49,249 bases of DNA from Psychromonas sp. MB-3u-54 (GTDB lineage: Bacteria > Pseudomonadota > Gammaproteobacteria > Enterobacterales > Psychromonadaceae): contig NZ_PJBP01000170.1 of assembly GCF_002836415.1 (NCBI RefSeq), positions 1 to 49,249 of the forward strand, read 5' to 3'. Below the pieces are notes generated by a model. It saw only the letters and a list, made by a program, of their open reading frames with translations, ran no database searches and had not been told where the DNA came from. The position numbers and the translations under genes were made by a program. Shown here one piece after another: positions 1 to 8,880 of this stretch; within the stretch, counting starts at the first letter, position 1, and the number at the start of each line of letters is the position of its first letter.

Positions 1-231
1 AGATTACCTTGGCAAGGGTTTATTTGCATAAAAACATCAAACGCTCAAATAACAAACAAAACTGACTGCGCTCGTATATTTAACATACAAATTCATCTCA
101 ATCCGGTGGTTAAATATGAGGTTGTGCATACTAAACATATCCCTAAAGAAAAAATAATAAGAATTATTAAAGAAATTCTTCAAATATCGTCAATATATCG
201 GAATCCAATCTTTAATTTTGATAGCCAATAA
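1..231 (+). CDS. 3' end of an unrecognised gene (partial)
   Basis: Frame 1 is open from the first base to a TAA at 229-231 and gives 76 residues with no internal stop, beginning RLPWQGFICIK and ending NFDSQ. The piece is rich in Ile and Lys, with a stretch KEKIIRIIKEIL that looks helical, and has no membrane segment. The start lies outside the window. I do not recognise the family. The alternative is chance openness in AT-rich DNA, but 77 stop-free codons at this composition favour a real gene end. Confidence 0.45.
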   Translation, partial: RLPWQGFICIKTSNAQITNKTDCARIFNIQIHLNPVVKYEVVHTKHIPKEKIIRIIKEILQISSIYRNPIFNFDSQ

Positions 232-320
232 ATTTGATCGGGCTTTAAGGGCATGTATTTAATGCTGTCTCTCTTATTTATCTCTTTATTGTTGATTCTT
301 ATAGTGCATTCAATCCTTTC

Positions 321-654
321 AGTTCTCCTTTATAGAAGCTGTTAATGAATACTCATTCCTAAGCCCTCCTTTACAGAGACTGTTAATAGTTAATAATCAA
401 CTAAGCCCTCCTTTATAGAGGCTGTTAATAATTAATCATCAACTAAGCTCTCCTTTACAGAGACTGTTAATAGTTAATCATCAACTAAGCTCTCCTTTAT
501 AGGGGCTGTTAATAGTTAATCATCAACTAAGCCCTCCTTTATAGAGGCTGTTAGTGAATAACCATCAACTAGGTTCATCACAAAAGAGGCTATTAATGAA
601 TCACCGTCACTCAGTTCTCCGCTATATATGCTATTAATATATAACTGATAGTTA
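321..654. repeat. 42-bp degenerate tandem repeat, about eight units, upstream of ggt
   Basis: Units begin at about 321, 361, 403, 445, 487, 529, 571 and 613; after the first (40 bp) the spacing is exactly 42 bp. Each central unit holds two imperfect palindromes, CCTTTATAGAGG and GTTAATCATCAAC, whose centres lie about 21 bp apart. 42 bp is four turns of B-DNA, so equivalent sites would face the same side of the helix. The central units (403-570) are best conserved and the outer ones decay. There are no unique spacers between units, so it is not a CRISPR array. The block fills most of the gene-free stretch 232-756; I see no other gene there. Function unknown; a repeated protein-binding site is the simplest reading. 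Confidence 0.85.
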
Positions 655-756
655 CCTATCAGCATTCCAGCACAAAACATGGCCTCAGGTTTTCAGGTCG
701 ATATGAACTGCCGAACAAATTAATTCGCCAGTTTAATGGATAAAATAAGGATATTA

Positions 757-2502
757 ATGAATAAGAATTTATTATTGTGTGCAGGTACCGCCCTCCTCTC
801 TTTGAATGTATTTGCTGCCGCTCAAGTCGCAGATACTGTCGCCCCCGAAACCGCTAGCTCATATCAACAAAAAACAAGTGTTGTTGCTAATGACTATATG
901 GTTGCAGCTGCAAATCCTCTTGCTGCCGAAGCAGGATACCAAGTATTAAAAAACGGCGGCAATGCAGCTGATGCATTAGTTGCGGTTCAAACGGTACTGG
1001 GACTGGTTGAACCGCAATCATCAGGCTTTGGTGGTGGCGCTTTTCTGGTCTACTATGATGCCAAATCAAAAGTCTTAACCACATTTGATGGGCGTGAAAC
1101 CGCTCCTTTGGCAGCAAAACCTGAATTATTTCAGGACAGCGACGGTAAGCCCTTAAAATTTTATGATGCTGTCGTCGGCGGACGTTCGGTTGGTACACCG
1201 GGCACTGTTAAGTTATTGGCGACGCTGCATGAAAAATATGGCAGTAAAGAATGGTCAGAACTCTTCCAGCCCGCACAGACACTTGCCAATAATGGTTTTA
1301 CTGTGTCGCAGCGATTAGCGTCTTCCATCGAAAAAGATAAAGCGCGCTTAAGCCGGTATCCGGACACCAAAGCGTATTTCTTTACAAAAAATGGCGAGCC
1401 GTTACCCGAAGGCAGTTTACTTAAAAATAAAAAGTACGCTGAAACCTTGTCAGTCATCGCTCAAAAAGGTGAGAAGGCTTTCTATCAAGGCCAGATAGCA
1501 GAAGATATTGTTAATAAAGTGAACGGCATTACTGATAATCCGGGGGTACTCGCGCTGGAAGATTTTTCAACTTATAAAATAATAGAGCGTCAGGCGGTAT
1601 GTGCGCCTTATCATCAATATTCTGTCTGCGGCATGGGACCTCCCAGTTCCGGTGCATTAACTATTGGTCAGATATTGGGTATTAGCAGTCATTTTGATCT
1701 GAAAAAACTCGGTGCAGACAGCCCTGAAGCGTGGCAGATCATTGGTGATGCATCAAGACTCGCTTTTGCTGACCGTGGTCGTTATATGGCGGATTCTGAC
1801 TTTGTGCCAATGCCAGAGGGTTTGCTTAACGCAGACTATCTTGCCGAACGAGCAAAATTGATCCAACCAGGTAAAGCATTATCAGAAGTATCCCCAGGTA
1901 GCCCACCGTGGAAGAATGCTATCGCGCGGGCTGATGATCAATCTATTGAATTCCCTTCCACTACCCATATTGTGATCACGGATAGAGAGGGAAATACCCT
2001 CTCCATGACCAGTACCGTTGAAAATGGTTTTGGCTCAAGGGTCATGAGTAATGGTTTTATCCTTAATAACGAGCTGACTGATTTTTCATTCTCGTCCTAT
2101 AAAGATGGCTATCCTATCGCTAATCGCGTGGAACCTGGAAAACGTCCCCGTTCATCCATGTCTCCGAGCATTATTATGGAAGAGGGTAAACCTTATATGG
2201 CATTAGGATCGCCCGGTGGCTCACGCATTATCGGATATGTTGCATCTACTATTATTGCGCATTTAGATTGGGGAATGGGGATCCAGCAAGCCATCGATTT
2301 ACCGCATTTAGTGAACCGTTTCGGCACCTATGATCTTGAACAAGGTACGAAGGCAATACGATTTAAAAAAGCCCTTGAAATGATGGGTTATAAAGTGAAT
2401 ATTCGGGATCTAAACTCCGGACTTCACGCCATCCTGCTTAAAGATGGTAAATTAATCGGCGGTGCAGATCCTCGTCGTGAGGGTATTGCTTTAGGAGATT
2501 AA
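757..2502 (+). CDS. ggt: gamma-glutamyltranspeptidase precursor
   Basis: An Ntn-hydrolase that cleaves the gamma-glutamyl bond of glutathione and transfers or hydrolyses the glutamyl group in the periplasm. I start at 757 rather than 736: AAGGA lies just upstream, and the protein then opens with a standard signal peptide (MNKNLLLCAGTALLSLNVFAAAQ-like, cleavage near residue 21). The self-processing site is the TTH motif; the catalytic Thr is residue 402, followed by VITDREGN and later the PRSSMSPSII and GSPGGSRII motifs of the small subunit. The length of 581 aa is normal for one precursor cleaved into two subunits. It is preceded by the 42-bp repeat block. Its own terminator has been split by an insertion sequence. 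Confidence 0.95.
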   Translation: MNKNLLLCAGTALLSLNVFAAAQVADTVAPETASSYQQKTSVVANDYMVAAANPLAAEAGYQVLKNGGNAADALVAVQTVLGLVEPQSSGFGGGAFLVYYDAKSKVLTTFDGRETAPLAAKPELFQDSDGKPLKFYDAVVGGRSVGTPGTVKLLATLHEKYGSKEWSELFQPAQTLANNGFTVSQRLASSIEKDKARLSRYPDTKAYFFTKNGEPLPEGSLLKNKKYAETLSVIAQKGEKAFYQGQIAEDIVNKVNGITDNPGVLALEDFSTYKIIERQAVCAPYHQYSVCGMGPPSSGALTIGQILGISSHFDLKKLGADSPEAWQIIGDASRLAFADRGRYMADSDFVPMPEGLLNADYLAERAKLIQPGKALSEVSPGSPPWKNAIARADDQSIEFPSTTHIVITDREGNTLSMTSTVENGFGSRVMSNGFILNNELTDFSFSSYKDGYPIANRVEPGKRPRSSMSPSIIMEEGKPYMALGSPGGSRIIGYVASTIIAHLDWGMGIQQAIDLPHLVNRFGTYDLEQGTKAIRFKKALEMMGYKVNIRDLNSGLHAILLKDGKLIGGADPRREGIALGD

Positions 2503-2527
2503 CAGCTGTAACTATCGGTAATAAGTT

Positions 2528-2546
2528 AAAATGCCGGCATAACGCT
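2528..2546 (+). terminator. ggt terminator, left half, split by the IS insertion
   Basis: The stem arm AATGCCGGC and loop ATAAC lie here. The partner arm GCTGGCATT and the run TTTATTTTTA lie at 3970-3987 on the far side of the insertion sequence. Joining the flanks across one copy of the 11-bp duplication restores a 9-bp stem (one mismatch), a short loop and a T-rich tail, which is a normal factor-independent terminator 25 bp after the ggt stop. The element therefore landed in the terminator hairpin. Confidence 0.75.
2536..2546. repeat. 11-bp target-site duplication, left copy
   Basis: GGCATAACGCT occurs directly before the element here and directly after it at 3962-3972, perfectly matched. 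An 11-bp duplication fits IS4-family transposition (typically 9-13 bp). Perfect identity suggests a fairly recent insertion. Confidence 0.9.
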
Positions 2547-2585
2547 TAATACCGTTCACTTAAGGTGAACGGTATTACTTTTTTT
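2547..2585 (+). terminator. terminator hairpin at the left end of the IS
   Basis: A perfect 13-bp stem (TAATACCGTTCAC pairing with GTGAACGGTATTA, loop TTAAG) is followed on the plus strand by CTTTTTTT. It overlaps the left inverted repeat and contains the transposase stop codon. It would stop transcription entering from ggt, shielding the transposase gene, and so replaces the ggt terminator that the insertion broke. Confidence 0.8.
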
Positions 2586-3878
2586 AACTGGATACCTGTT
2601 TTTAGAACACTTTAATTCTCGTGGATAACTCCTCTCTCGCCTTGCAGGTAAAACAAATTGTTTAGCGCTTTTGGTTATGTCCATAACATACTTAGGAATA
2701 TTTCCTGGTGAGCAAAATGGCAACATCGTTAACTGATAAATAATATGCATTGATGCGCCATGAAAGCTCAATTGGTTAGGGTGTATTCCATCAAGTGATT
2801 TCGCCATTAATATCATTTGATAACGTATTAAATTATAAGCTAATAATATCCCCCATAACTCTTGTTTTATTAATTCAGGCTGATTGCTACGTAAAGTAAA
2901 TTGACTATCAAGCAGTGATTGTTTCATTTCTCTAAAGCCTAATTCAATTTCCCACCGATGTTCATATAAATCAACAATATCAGCGGCAGGAAACTGCATG
3001 GCATCTACCATTGACGTTAATATCTGTCGGGGTTTTCCATTCACTTTTTTAGTCAGTAAGCGGGCTTCAATGTATTCAGGTAAATCGGCAAACTTCTTTC
3101 GTGCTTGAGGGCAAGCCGTTAAACATACCACTTTATCTTGTCGCCCTAAGCTTCTGACTACTTCATATTGCGTATTTTTCTTTAACGGCATCAGCCAGTG
3201 TCGTGAAATGCCCGTCGAATGCCAGCGATTGAGCAACCCTAAAGAATAAAAACCACGGTCGAATAGCGTTAAACTATTATCTGGTGTATCTGAAATTAAC
3301 TTTTTAGCCAAATGCATTTCATTTACATCGACACTATCAAATGCACTTTGAGTTAATAGATGACTGGTTAGCTCCATTTGGCATACCATTCGGACTTGAG
3401 GGTAGCTTGCTTTACTATGTTGATTGCCTGTTCGTCCAAAGTACTCGTTATTTTCTTTTGAATCGGGCGTACGCCAAACAACGCCATCGACACCTAACAA
3501 CGATAAACCGCACCACGTTGGGTGTTCTGATTTTTCATGCCACAATGATTGTGTTTGATTGAAGATAGATTCAATTGCTTGATGGCCCAGTTTCTTCCGT
3601 GCTTGTGTGACTGCTCTTGGTGCAACATAAGGCTCGCCATTAGGAAGAATAATATCAAGTTGATTGACTAACTGACGCATCGAGTACTTACGAAAAAGTG
3701 CCATTCCAACAACAGCCCAGACCATTTGCTCCATCGGTAACTTACGCTTTCTAATGGTGGCGACACCTGCTTGGGAGAGTGCGTTCGAGACTAAATCTGG
3801 GTCTAATAGTTCATTGAGCGCAGTAAATTCAGTGAAATTATTAACTGATACTTGAGATAGGGCTGAAGAAAGTTGCAT
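2556..3878 (-). CDS. IS4-family transposase
   Basis: A DDE transposase of 440 aa acting on the ends of the surrounding element. The catalytic acidic residues appear as D131 (LLGVDGVVW), D207 (LTLFDRGFY) and E312. The IS4 signature Y-x2-R-x3-E-x6-K is complete at Y305, R308, E312 and K319 (within [15 protein letters not shown]). The N-terminal region (about 1-110) matches the DNA-binding part of the family. The frame is uninterrupted and the length is normal for the family. The stop codon lies inside the left-end hairpin. The gene runs opposite to ggt and scoAB. Confidence 0.95.
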   Translation of the reverse strand: MQLSSALSQVSVNNFTEFTALNELLDPDLVSNALSQAGVATIRKRKLPMEQMVWAVVGMALFRKYSMRQLVNQLDIILPNGEPYVAPRAVTQARKKLGHQAIESIFNQTQSLWHEKSEHPTWCGLSLLGVDGVVWRTPDSKENNEYFGRTGNQHSKASYPQVRMVCQMELTSHLLTQSAFDSVDVNEMHLAKKLISDTPDNSLTLFDRGFYSLGLLNRWHSTGISRHWLMPLKKNTQYEVVRSLGRQDKVVCLTACPQARKKFADLPEYIEARLLTKKVNGKPRQILTSMVDAMQFPAADIVDLYEHRWEIELGFREMKQSLLDSQFTLRSNQPELIKQELWGILLAYNLIRYQMILMAKSLDGIHPNQLSFHGASMHIIYQLTMLPFCSPGNIPKYVMDITKSAKQFVLPARRERSYPRELKCSKNRYPVKKSNTVHLK

Positions 3879-4143
3879 AAAAAATCCGATGTCTTGTGAA
3901 CATCGGATTTTGATCTCATTCAGCTAAAAATCAATAGATTTTTCTTAACTGATCGGCATTAGGCATAACGCTGGCATTTTTATTTTTACCCGGAAACTAT
4001 TTGCTTAGATGCTGCTTATTCAATAGTACCGGGTAGTTTATCTTTATCTTGTTTCGGCGGAGCAATCACAAAGTGATCATTTAAATGTGCTTCGGCGACA
4101 GTATAAAAGCCGCTTACTGCAAAATGTTAGCCAGATCACGTTA

Positions 4144-4159
4144 TGAAAAATATTTTCCA
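4144..4159. promoter_or_regulatory. putative RpiR-type (IolR) operator
   Basis: TGAAAAATATTTTCCA differs at one base from the perfect palindrome TGAAAAATATTTTTCA found between iolE and the inositol importer. The GAAA/TTTC half-sites resemble the GGAA-N6-TTCC motif known for an RpiR-family IolR of rhizobia. It lies upstream of scoAB. Confidence 0.55.
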
Positions 4160-4298
4160 AATAACATCTCACCATTGACGTGATAATAATATTGTTTTTT
4201 GCTTTACAGAAATTCAAACAAACCTAAAAAGCAGTTTAATACCCATTAAAGCTGATACACATTCTTTTTAAAAATGAATTTACAAACCCCCACGCCAA

Positions 4299-4314
4299 TG
4301 AAAAATATTTTCCA
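4299..4314. promoter_or_regulatory. putative RpiR-type (IolR) operator, second copy
   Basis: Identical 16-mer to that at 4144-4159, 155 bp downstream. Two exact copies make chance unlikely even in AT-rich DNA. Together they suggest that transcription toward scoAB answers to the inositol regulator. Confidence 0.55.
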
Positions 4315-4958
4315 TACCATACAAAATAAGTTATATTGATTTTGAATTAAGTACAAAAAGGTGAAGATTGAAGCCATTCTTTTAATATGTGCGTAAAGGC
4401 ATATTCACAATCAGCGGCGGTCAATCAAGGGGCCAAATAGTGATAACTAAATACCGGGGAACAAGCCTGCGTAGGGAGTAACAGGCTACCAGCCCGTTGA
4501 AGTAGAATAATCTGCATTGACGATAACAAAAGCGATTGGTTACGGCACAGTCAGTCATTAGCTTCATTGCAATATTAAAAACTCGGATCCCTGCAGCTGA
4601 TTCTTAGCATGAATGAGTTCAACATATAAACCGAAAACTGACCACGATGGCAGCATGCCTATTGCAGACATCATCTATAGGCTTCGCCACGGGCGGACGG
4701 AAAGATGTAAAATTTTATTTTTCACTCTTACAGCTTGTCGTTATCTTACGCTGTGGTTTACCGTTGTTATTGCCGCAATCTTTTAAATTACAATATGCCG
4801 TAAAAACCACTGTAATATCAGTATTTATAAACTGTCAGGCATAGATTAAAAAACTACAACAGTGCTCTTAAATAAGGCCGATAACCTATCGGTGCCGTAA
4901 ATTAATTCAAGTGTAAACAACAAGCTCTTATTGGCTTAAATAAATGAAGGAGAATAAA

Positions 4959-5663
4959 ATGGCTGGATTTGACAAAGTAGTATCAAGTTATGAACAAGCA
5001 ATGGCAGGTCTTGAGGATAACATGACCGTTATTGCGGGTGGTTTTGGTTTATGTGGTATTCCAGAAAATCTAATCTCAGAAATAAAACGCCGCGGCACTA
5101 AAGGGTTAACCGTGGTTTCCAATAACTGCGGTGTTGATGACTTTGGTTTGGGCGTTTTATTACCGGGTCGTCAAATCAAAAAAATCATTGCCTCTTATGT
5201 GGGTGAAAATGCGGAGTTTGAGCGCCAGATGATGGCCAATGAATTAAAGGTTGAGTTAACACCTCAAGGTACTTTAGCTGAAAAAATGCGAGCCGGTGGT
5301 GCTGGTATTCCGGCTTTTTTCACGGCGACAGGTTACGGGACTCCTGTTGCTGAAGGTAAAGAAGAACGTCAATTTGACGGTCGCCATTATATCTTAGAGG
5401 AAGCGATTAAGGGTGATTTTGCTATCGTAAAAGCCTGGAAAGCCGATCGTTATGGCAACCTTATTTTTAGAAAAACGGCCCGTAATTTTAATCCTCTAGC
5501 CGCAACAGCGGGTAAAATTACCGTTGTAGAAGTGGAAGAAATTGTTGAACCGGGAGACTTGGATCCTGATCAAATCCACACGCCAGGTATTTATGTAAAC
5601 CGCATTATATTGGGCTCATTTGAAAAACGTATCGAGCAGCGTACTGTTCGTTGCGCAAAATAG
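4959..5663 (+). CDS. scoA: 3-oxoacid CoA-transferase, subunit A
   Basis: Alpha subunit of succinyl-CoA:3-ketoacid CoA-transferase, which moves CoA between succinate and acetoacetate in the cytoplasm. I use the ATG at 4959 because AAGGAGA (4947-4953) sits 5-6 bases before it; the upstream ATG at 4944 overlaps that ribosome site. The 234-aa protein shows the CoA-transferase family I glycine-rich entry [13 protein letters not shown] and ends normally. It is 9 bp from scoB, so the two are co-transcribed. The two IolR-type palindromes upstream hint at inositol-linked control. Substrate choice (succinyl-CoA rather than acetyl- or butyryl-CoA) is inferred from overall likeness only. Confidence 0.92.
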   Translation: MAGFDKVVSSYEQAMAGLEDNMTVIAGGFGLCGIPENLISEIKRRGTKGLTVVSNNCGVDDFGLGVLLPGRQIKKIIASYVGENAEFERQMMANELKVELTPQGTLAEKMRAGGAGIPAFFTATGYGTPVAEGKEERQFDGRHYILEEAIKGDFAIVKAWKADRYGNLIFRKTARNFNPLAATAGKITVVEVEEIVEPGDLDPDQIHTPGIYVNRIILGSFEKRIEQRTVRCAK

Positions 5664-5672
5664 GAGGTTAAA

Positions 5673-6329
5673 ATGGCTTTATCACGTGAACAAATAGCAC
5701 AACGTGTTGCACAAGAAATACAAGATGGTTTTTACGTTAATTTAGGCATAGGTATCCCGACCTTAGTGGCCAATTATCTCCCCGATGATATTGAAGTGAT
5801 GCTGCAATCTGAAAATGGCTTACTGGGCATGGGACAATTCCCGACCGAAGACGAAATTGATGCAGATCTTATTAATGCAGGCAAGCAAACCGTCACCGTC
5901 GCAAAAGGCGCGTCATTTTTTGATTCTGCTGAATCTTTTGCCATGATTCGAGGCGGACATGTTGATTTAACCGTATTGGGCGCTTTTGAAGTTGATGTCA
6001 ACGGCAATATCGCCTCTTATATGATCCCCGGTAAATTGATCAAAGGCATGGGCGGCGCAATGGACTTAGTTGCCGGTGCAGAAAATATTATTGTAACGAT
6101 GACCCATGCCTCTAAACACGGACAATCAAAATTATTAAAGCAGTGTTCTTTACCTTTAACGGGTAAAGGTTGTATTAAAAAAGTCTTAACTGACCTGGCT
6201 TTTATTGAAATTAAAGAAGGTAAATTTCACTTATTGGAGCGGGCTCCGGGCGTTTCAGTAGAAGAAATAAAAAGACTGACTGAAGGTGAATTAGTCGTCT
6301 CGGACAACGTGCCTGAAATGCAATTTTAA
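5673..6329 (+). CDS. scoB: 3-oxoacid CoA-transferase, subunit B
   Basis: Beta subunit carrying the catalytic glutamate, E47, in the family motif SENGLLGMG. The Gly-rich GIGIPTLVANYLP and the later MTHASKHGQSKLL stretch are typical of the subunit. The length of 218 aa is normal. An AGGAGG ribosome site follows the scoA stop directly, giving tight coupling. With the thiolase at 31859-33043 it could interconvert acetoacetate, acetoacetyl-CoA and acetyl-CoA, although the thiolase is 25 kb away. Confidence 0.93.
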   Translation: MALSREQIAQRVAQEIQDGFYVNLGIGIPTLVANYLPDDIEVMLQSENGLLGMGQFPTEDEIDADLINAGKQTVTVAKGASFFDSAESFAMIRGGHVDLTVLGAFEVDVNGNIASYMIPGKLIKGMGGAMDLVAGAENIIVTMTHASKHGQSKLLKQCSLPLTGKGCIKKVLTDLAFIEIKEGKFHLLERAPGVSVEEIKRLTEGELVVSDNVPEMQF

Positions 6330-6458
6330 TTACGTAAAAAAATTGAAACTGAAATAAAAGTACCTTTCCAACCTTAAAAAATGCTTTAGAAGTTTCACCG
6401 ATGCAGCGTGGGAATCACATAAAAAGAACTGGAATTCAAGTGAAGCTTTAATTTATAT

Positions 6459-6490
6459 AAGCACGCTGCGCTGATCAAGCCGCGTGCTTT
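6459..6490 (+). terminator. hairpin after scoB, before the PhyH gene
   Basis: AAGCACGC (6459-6466) pairs with GCGTGCTT (6482-6489), followed by only a short T run. It lies 130 bp after scoB and 20 bp before the next start codon, so it could be a weak terminator or an attenuator in the leader of the dioxygenase gene. Confidence 0.45.
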
Positions 6491-6510
6491 ATCAGATCAA
6501 AGGAAATAAT

Positions 6511-7677
6511 ATGTCACATAAAACAGTAAACCACCCGAAAGACAATCAATACCCACTAAACCTGAAGCTTTTCAATGAATTTTGTCGACAAAAAACACAA
6601 CAAAATACCTATCCTCTGGCACAAAGTATTAGCAATAACATACCCATTTATGAGGGATCAGACCTGCGCCTTGCGGTTGATTCTGATCTGACTCAACACT
6701 ACAAAAATGAATTTAGTCATATTCTTGAAGCAGGCCCTGGTGTCATGGTCATCAAAAATTTTTTTGACAATAAAAATGATCTTGAACAGATGAGCCAAGT
6801 TTTTGACCAGCTGCTTAAACAACAGGGAAAAGGAACTGGAGATCATTTTGCCAAAGGGGGCGCAAATGGAAGAATTTGGAATGTATTTGAAAAAAGTGCA
6901 CTCTATGATTCAGCCGCCTTTATTCACTATTATAAAAATCCTTTATTGCAGATGGTTGCACAATCCTGGCTGGGACCAAACTATCAGGTCACAACCCAAT
7001 TAAATGTGATATATCCTCAGGGAAAAGCGCAACAACCCCATAGAGATTTTCATTTAGGCTTTCAAGAAAATGAGGAAATAAGACGTTACCCTCTACACAT
7101 GCAAAAAATGTCACAATATCTGACTTTACAAGGCGGAGTTGCCCATGTAGATATTCCCCTTGAGGCAGGTCCAACACAACTACTTCCTTTTTCACATCAG
7201 TATGAGTTAGGATACTTGGCATGGAGAGACCCTGATTTTATTGAATATTTCAAAGATCACTATGTTCAATTACCTTTAGATAAAGGAGATGCTTTATTTT
7301 TTAATCCCGCCTTGTTTCATGCAGGAGGTGAGAATAAAACCAGCAATATTGATCGCAGTGTCAATCTTATCCAAGTATCATCTGCTTTTTCAAAACCAAT
7401 GGAAAGCGTCGATTTATATAAAATAATACAGACCCTATACCCTGAGTTATTAGCTCTATATCAAAAAGACTTGTTAGCCGGTTTATCGCTGGATTCAATA
7501 TTAACGGCAAGCTGTGATGCCTATTCTTTTCCAACCAATTTAGATACGGACTCACCGATTGGCAGTATGGCACCTAAAACGGTAAAAGAGCTCACCCATG
7601 AAGCATTGATAAATAAATGGGATTATTCAGAGTTTAAAGACAAGTTATTAGCACACCAACAAAAAAGACAAAGCTAA
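6511..7677 (+). CDS. phytanoyl-CoA dioxygenase (PhyH) family protein
   Basis: Predicted cytoplasmic Fe(II)/2-oxoglutarate-dependent oxygenase of 388 aa. The iron ligands are H177 and D179 (QPHRDFH) and H270 (FHAGGEN), with R282 (NIDRSVNLI) placed to bind 2-oxoglutarate. I start at 6511, where AAAGGA precedes at 6499-6504; a longer frame from 6484 lacks a ribosome site. The region around residues 100-120 (GTGDHFAKGGANGRIW) is basic and glycine-rich. Family members hydroxylate very varied small molecules, so the substrate cannot be named. It follows scoAB in the same direction with a hairpin between. A second, shorter family member is at 33636-34418. Confidence 0.82.
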   Translation: MSHKTVNHPKDNQYPLNLKLFNEFCRQKTQQNTYPLAQSISNNIPIYEGSDLRLAVDSDLTQHYKNEFSHILEAGPGVMVIKNFFDNKNDLEQMSQVFDQLLKQQGKGTGDHFAKGGANGRIWNVFEKSALYDSAAFIHYYKNPLLQMVAQSWLGPNYQVTTQLNVIYPQGKAQQPHRDFHLGFQENEEIRRYPLHMQKMSQYLTLQGGVAHVDIPLEAGPTQLLPFSHQYELGYLAWRDPDFIEYFKDHYVQLPLDKGDALFFNPALFHAGGENKTSNIDRSVNLIQVSSAFSKPMESVDLYKIIQTLYPELLALYQKDLLAGLSLDSILTASCDAYSFPTNLDTDSPIGSMAPKTVKELTHEALINKWDYSEFKDKLLAHQQKRQS

Positions 7678-7864
7678 GGAATATTATATTTTAAAATCAG
7701 CATGTCTGATAAAAGAGCCCGTTGTATAGAGATTCAAGGCGTTAATCGTTTTTTGATTGTGCCCGCAATGCGTAACAACAGATCTGACAATTATGCGCTA
7801 ATCTTCTAATATTTACGCAGCTTATCGTTAACACTGCACCTTGAAACACTGCTCATACCAAAAA

Positions 7865-8515
7865 CAGTCGGGATGATTTTTAATCGTAAATCTGATTACT
7901 TTATTAATGCATTTTGTATGGTGCTATCGGTAGAGTGCATTTTATGCACCGCAGGTAGCGAAAATCGGTGCATAGAATGCACCCTACGAGCTATGCGGTT
8001 GTTGTCATGGTTCGTACTAGTTGGCGTTCAAATAAGATCGCCATTAAATTTATGACCCATTTTATTTACGCTCACAAAAAAGCAGTCGGGATGATTTTTA
8101 ATCGTAAATCTGATTACTTTATTAATGTATTTGGCATGGTGCTATCGGTAGGGTGCATTTTATGCACAGCGGGTAACGACAATCGGTGCATAGAATGCAC
8201 CCTACGAGCTATGCGGTTGTTGTCATGGTTCGTACTAGTTGGCGTTCAAATAAGATCGCCATTAAATTTATGACCCATTTTATTTACGCTCACAAAAAAG
8301 CAGTCGGGATGATTTTTAATCGTAAATCTGATTACTTTATTAATGTATTTGGCATGGTGCTATCGGTAGGGTGCATTTTATGCACCGCGGGTAACGACAA
8401 TCGGTGCATAGAATGCACCCTACGAGCTATGCGGTTGTTGTCATGGTTCGTACTAGTTGGCGTTCAAATAAGATCGCCATTAAATTTATGACCCATTTTA
8501 TTTACGCTCATAAAA
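7865..8515. repeat. three tandem 218-bp direct repeats, each with a GTAGGGTGC hairpin
   Basis: Copies begin at 7865, 8083 and 8301, exactly 218 bp apart, and the third ends near 8515. They are nearly identical; copy 1 differs most. Each contains a 58-bp hairpin with arms of about 22 bp (GTAGGGTGC...GCACCCTAC) at 7930-7987, 8148-8205 and 8366-8423. The open frames across this block are by-products of the repeat and have no ribosome sites. The block fills most of the gene-free stretch 7678-8880. Confidence 0.92.
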
Positions 8516-8723
8516 CCGCCGGGCTAATGTATCATCTGCAGGTGTCGACACAGTGAAGTAACTTTTCCGTTCAAAAATAGTCATCCGCACGCCACTTTTC
8601 TTATCTGAGCAAAGATGCTAACAATTGTTTTCATTGTTGAATCTTTTGCCGGAGAAAAAGCAATCAGGCTGAATTAACCATCAATTTATTGAGCAGAGAC
8701 AACCTTTTTTATCTTGCCTGTGG

Positions 8724-8790
8724 TGTTATAATTAGATGATCTATTGAGGCGCCGGAAAAATTTAATATCGAAAGCAGGTCCGTGGGCAAG
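8724..8790. repeat. fragment of a MITE-like dispersed repeat
   Basis: A stretch with TTAGATGATCTATT followed by AGGCGCCGGAAAAA (one base varies) matches the left part of the element at 39487-39649 almost base for base. Only this part is present, so it looks like a truncated copy. Confidence 0.5.
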
Positions 8791-8880
8791 TACAGTAAAA
8801 CGTCAACATTGACGACTCAATCCCGAACAGAAGCTTGAGCATAATAAGAGATTAAAGCTAAAGCATCGGTGAAGTCGGGA

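Larger units (their letters stand above)
2547..3961 (-). mobile_element. IS4-family insertion sequence, 1415 bp, complete
   Basis: Terminal inverted repeats match at 16 of 19 bases: the left end reads TAATACCGTTCACTTAAG and the right end, on the other strand, TAATGCCGATCAGTTAAG. Perfect 11-bp direct repeats flank it (2536-2546, 3962-3972). One transposase gene fills almost the whole element on the minus strand. Both ends, the duplication and an intact reading frame indicate a complete and possibly active copy. It separates ggt from scoAB. Confidence 0.93.
3962..4958. other. gene-poor region between the IS and scoA
   Basis: About 1 kb without a convincing gene. It starts with the right copy of the 11-bp duplication and the remainder of the ggt terminator. 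It then carries two identical 16-bp palindromes (4144-4159, 4299-4314) of the type found in the iol promoters. A small inverted repeat AGCCTG/CAGGCT lies at 4464-4487. A 65-codon frame at 4647-4844 has no ribosome binding site or recognisable product. The long distance (645 bp) from the second palindrome to scoA leaves room for a lost or decayed gene or a long leader. Confidence 0.6.

Noticed and set aside
321-654. Possible CRISPR array
   Set aside because: The 42-bp units are contiguous with no unique spacers, units drift in sequence, and no cas genes are present.
4647-4844. 65-codon frame upstream of scoAB
   Set aside because: No ribosome binding site, no recognisable domain and odd composition; most likely chance.
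7873-8491. Three overlapping open frames of 60-101 codons inside the 218-bp repeats
   Set aside because: They repeat only because the DNA repeats, cross the hairpin arms, lack ribosome sites and resemble no protein.
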